64,000 nt of DNA from SHVO01 sp041905795 (GTDB lineage: Bacteria > Pseudomonadota > Alphaproteobacteria > Rhodospirillales > Rhodospirillaceae), in NCBI GenBank assembly GCA_041905795.1, contig JAYRKL010000021.1, forward strand, positions 1-64,000, in the 5' to 3' direction. Of the stretch, positions 62,728 through 64,000 are shown piece by piece. The notes beneath the pieces are model-generated. The model saw only the letters and a program-made list of their open reading frames with translations, searched no databases and had not been told where the DNA came from. How positions within the stretch are numbered: the first letter of the stretch is position 1; the number at the start of each line of letters is the position of its first letter. A program made the position numbers and the translations under genes.

Positions 62728-63159
62728 ATGGGTATGAGTGTTGGTCCGGCCGAAGGCGACGATGAAGTCATGTCGGCCATCAATACGACGCCGCTCGTGG
62801 ACGTCATGTTGGTGCTGCTCATCATCTTCCTGATCACCATCCCGGTGGTGACCGCGGAAGTGAAGCTGAAGCTGCCGGTGGTCACGAACGAAGCGCTGAT
62901 CACCAAGCCGGAAAACATCACGGTCGCGGTGGACGAAAAAGGCTACATCTACTGGAACGCCCGCCGCATCGCGCCCGAGAGCCTGCTCGAGCGTATGAAG
63001 CAGGAATCCCTCAAGGTGCCGCAGCCTGAAATCCACATTCGCGGCGATGTGCAGGCCCGTTACGAGTGGATCGGCCGCGTCGTCGCCACCGTTCAGCGCG
63101 CCGGCATCGTGAAAGTCGGGTTCATCACCGATCCCGAGCTGCGCGAAGTCAACTTCTAA
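62728..63159 (+). CDS. exbD: ExbD/TolR-type protein, first copy
   Basis: A 143-residue ExbD with one membrane helix (about 26-45) carrying the conserved Asp of the proton path (NTTPLVDVMLVLLIIFLIT), and a periplasmic domain (PEIHIRGDVQARYEWIGRVVATVQRAG). It begins MGMSVGPAEGDDEVM, as does the second exbD. GGAG precedes the ATG. A terminator-like hairpin separates it from the second copy. Confidence 0.95.
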   Translation: MGMSVGPAEGDDEVMSAINTTPLVDVMLVLLIIFLITIPVVTAEVKLKLPVVTNEALITKPENITVAVDEKGYIYWNARRIAPESLLERMKQESLKVPQPEIHIRGDVQARYEWIGRVVATVQRAGIVKVGFITDPELREVNF

Positions 63160-63172
63160 CAGACCAGTGGCA

Positions 63173-63205
63173 GGCGAGCCGGCAACCCCGGCTCGCCGCT
63201 TTTTT
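63173..63205 (+). terminator. Rho-independent terminator between the two exbD genes
   Basis: A perfect 10-base-pair stem (GGCGAGCCGG / CCGGCTCGCC) with a CAACC loop, followed by GC and six T's, 13 bases after the first exbD stop and 18 before the second exbD start. It is well-formed and lies inside an apparent operon. Confidence 0.85.
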
Positions 63206-63222
63206 AGAGCGGAGATTTAGTT

Positions 63223-63651
63223 ATGGGTATGAGCGTAGGCGGCGACTCCTCTGAAGGCGCCCCGATGGTGGAAATGAACACCACGCCGTTGATCGACGTG
63301 ATGTTGGTGCTGCTGGTGATGATCATCGTCACCATCCCGGTGCAGAAGCAGGCGGTGAAGCTCGACATGCCGCGCCCCAGCGCCAACAAGCCGACGGCGC
63401 CGCCGGAAGTGGTCGAACTCGAAGTCGACTTCGACGGCACCATGCTGTGGAACGGCAACGTCGTGCAGGATCTCGACCAGATGATCCGCTACCTGGCGCA
63501 GTCCGCCGCCGCCAGCCCGCAGCCGGAAATCCATCTGCGCCCCAACCGCCTCGCCAAGTACGAGCCGGTGGCCAAAATTCTTGCGATCGCCCAGCGCCTT
63601 GGCGTGAAGCGTATCGGGTTTGTCGGCAACGAGCAGTACCTCACGGATTAG
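63223..63651 (+). CDS. exbD: ExbD/TolR-type protein, second copy
   Basis: A 142-residue ExbD paralogue, clearly diverged from the first but with the same MGMSVG start, the membrane Asp (NTTPLIDVMLVLLVMIIVT) and a periplasmic domain ending RIGFVGNEQYLTD. Two adjacent exbD genes are common where one serves TonB and the other a variant complex. It follows a strong terminator, so it may depend on its own promoter or read-through. Confidence 0.94.
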   Translation: MGMSVGGDSSEGAPMVEMNTTPLIDVMLVLLVMIIVTIPVQKQAVKLDMPRPSANKPTAPPEVVELEVDFDGTMLWNGNVVQDLDQMIRYLAQSAAASPQPEIHLRPNRLAKYEPVAKILAIAQRLGVKRIGFVGNEQYLTD

Positions 63652-63756
63652 AGGTGCTGCCCGGCGAAAGCCGCAATCTTTGAGTATTAACGTGGTGTGA
63701 GGGGGGAGCGCCGCGCGGAACATCCGGTGGCGTTCTTTTTCGTGGAGAGAAAACAA

Positions 63757-64000
63757 ATGACGAAGTCACGTACTGCTGCAATGGTCGCCGTTATCGCTTT
63801 GGCGACCGGATTCATGGGCGCGGAGATCATCTCCGCCCCGACCGCCGCGATCGCGGCCGAAGCCAAGAAGACCCTGACCCCGAAGATGAAGCCGCTGCTC
63901 GAAGCGGTGAACCTGGTGAAGGGCAACAAGCTCGACGAAGCGCTGGCCAAGGCGCTGGAAGCCGACAAAGTCGCCGGCAAGAGCCCCTATGAGACCCTGA
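63757..64000 (+). CDS. Exported protein, 5' part (runs off right edge)
   Basis: Starts at ATG 63757 with GGAGAG upstream. The first 81 codons give a signal peptide (RTAAMVAVIALATGFMGAEII...SAPTAAIAAEA) and the start of a helical repeat region (KMKPLLEAVNLVKGNKLDEALAKALEAD), suggestive of tetratricopeptide-like helices. The rest lies outside the window. Its place after exbD suggests a periplasmic accessory of the TonB system. Confidence 0.7.
   Translation, partial: MTKSRTAAMVAVIALATGFMGAEIISAPTAAIAAEAKKTLTPKMKPLLEAVNLVKGNKLDEALAKALEADKVAGKSPYETL

Overview
The window is a GC-rich, gene-dense chromosomal segment from an alphaproteobacterium. Evidence for the class: a hopanoid (hpn) cluster, a CIRCE-controlled groESL operon, class I lysyl-tRNA synthetase, DUF1489 and DUF1289 proteins, and a tonB-exbB-exbD-exbD block. 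Genus cannot be read from the sequence. No tRNA, rRNA, CRISPR array, transposase or prophage gene was recognised.

Layout. (1) 1-20.5 kb is a split hopanoid island: dxs (5' half), hpnB and hpnC on the minus strand; a ferritin-like gene plus a DegT aminotransferase on the plus strand; several secreted or small proteins; then a tight minus-strand operon (radical SAM/SPASM protein, hpnJ, hpnI, SDR epimerase, HpnL-like membrane protein); hpnM on the plus strand; a second minus-strand group (hpnK, phytanoyl-CoA-dioxygenase-like protein, hpnN); and divergent hpnA. Together these would supply isoprenoid precursor (Dxs), make squalene via HpnC, build the sugar/cyclitol head group (HpnI, HpnK, HpnJ) and move hopanoids to the outer membrane (HpnM, HpnN). 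The cyclase gene (shc), hpnD, hpnE, hpnG and hpnH are not in this window. (2) 20.5-30 kb holds cspA, a GT61 glycosyltransferase, a histidine kinase, a PaiB-like FMN protein, tldD, a heme A synthase, a lipid-A-synthase N-domain protein and groESL. (3) 30-38.7 kb holds a DinG-type helicase, a GH13 glucosidase, an alpha/beta hydrolase, class I lysS and a lipoprotein. (4) 38.7-46.9 kb is a minus-strand fatty-acid beta-oxidation operon: SCP2 protein, acyl-CoA ligase, thiolase, hydroxyacyl-CoA dehydrogenase/enoyl-CoA hydratase, acyl-CoA dehydrogenase and a GNAT. (5) 47-60 kb mixes signalling proteins (degenerate EAL, SpoIIE phosphatase, two degenerate GGDEF proteins) with metabolic genes (ketopantoate-reductase family, nitrilase, msrB, queF, tam). 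(6) 61-64 kb is the energy-transduction block tonB-exbB-exbD-exbD plus a truncated downstream gene.

Points most worth follow-up: an uncharacterised radical SAM/SPASM enzyme heading the hpnJ-hpnI operon; a PhyH-like dioxygenase between hpnK and hpnN; a perfect FNR-type box between hpnC and the ferritin-like gene; and a dispersed two-hairpin repeat with five copies, compensatory stem changes and one copy inside the coding frame of the acyl-CoA ligase gene. Several genes in the hopanoid part appear to start with TTG or GTG.
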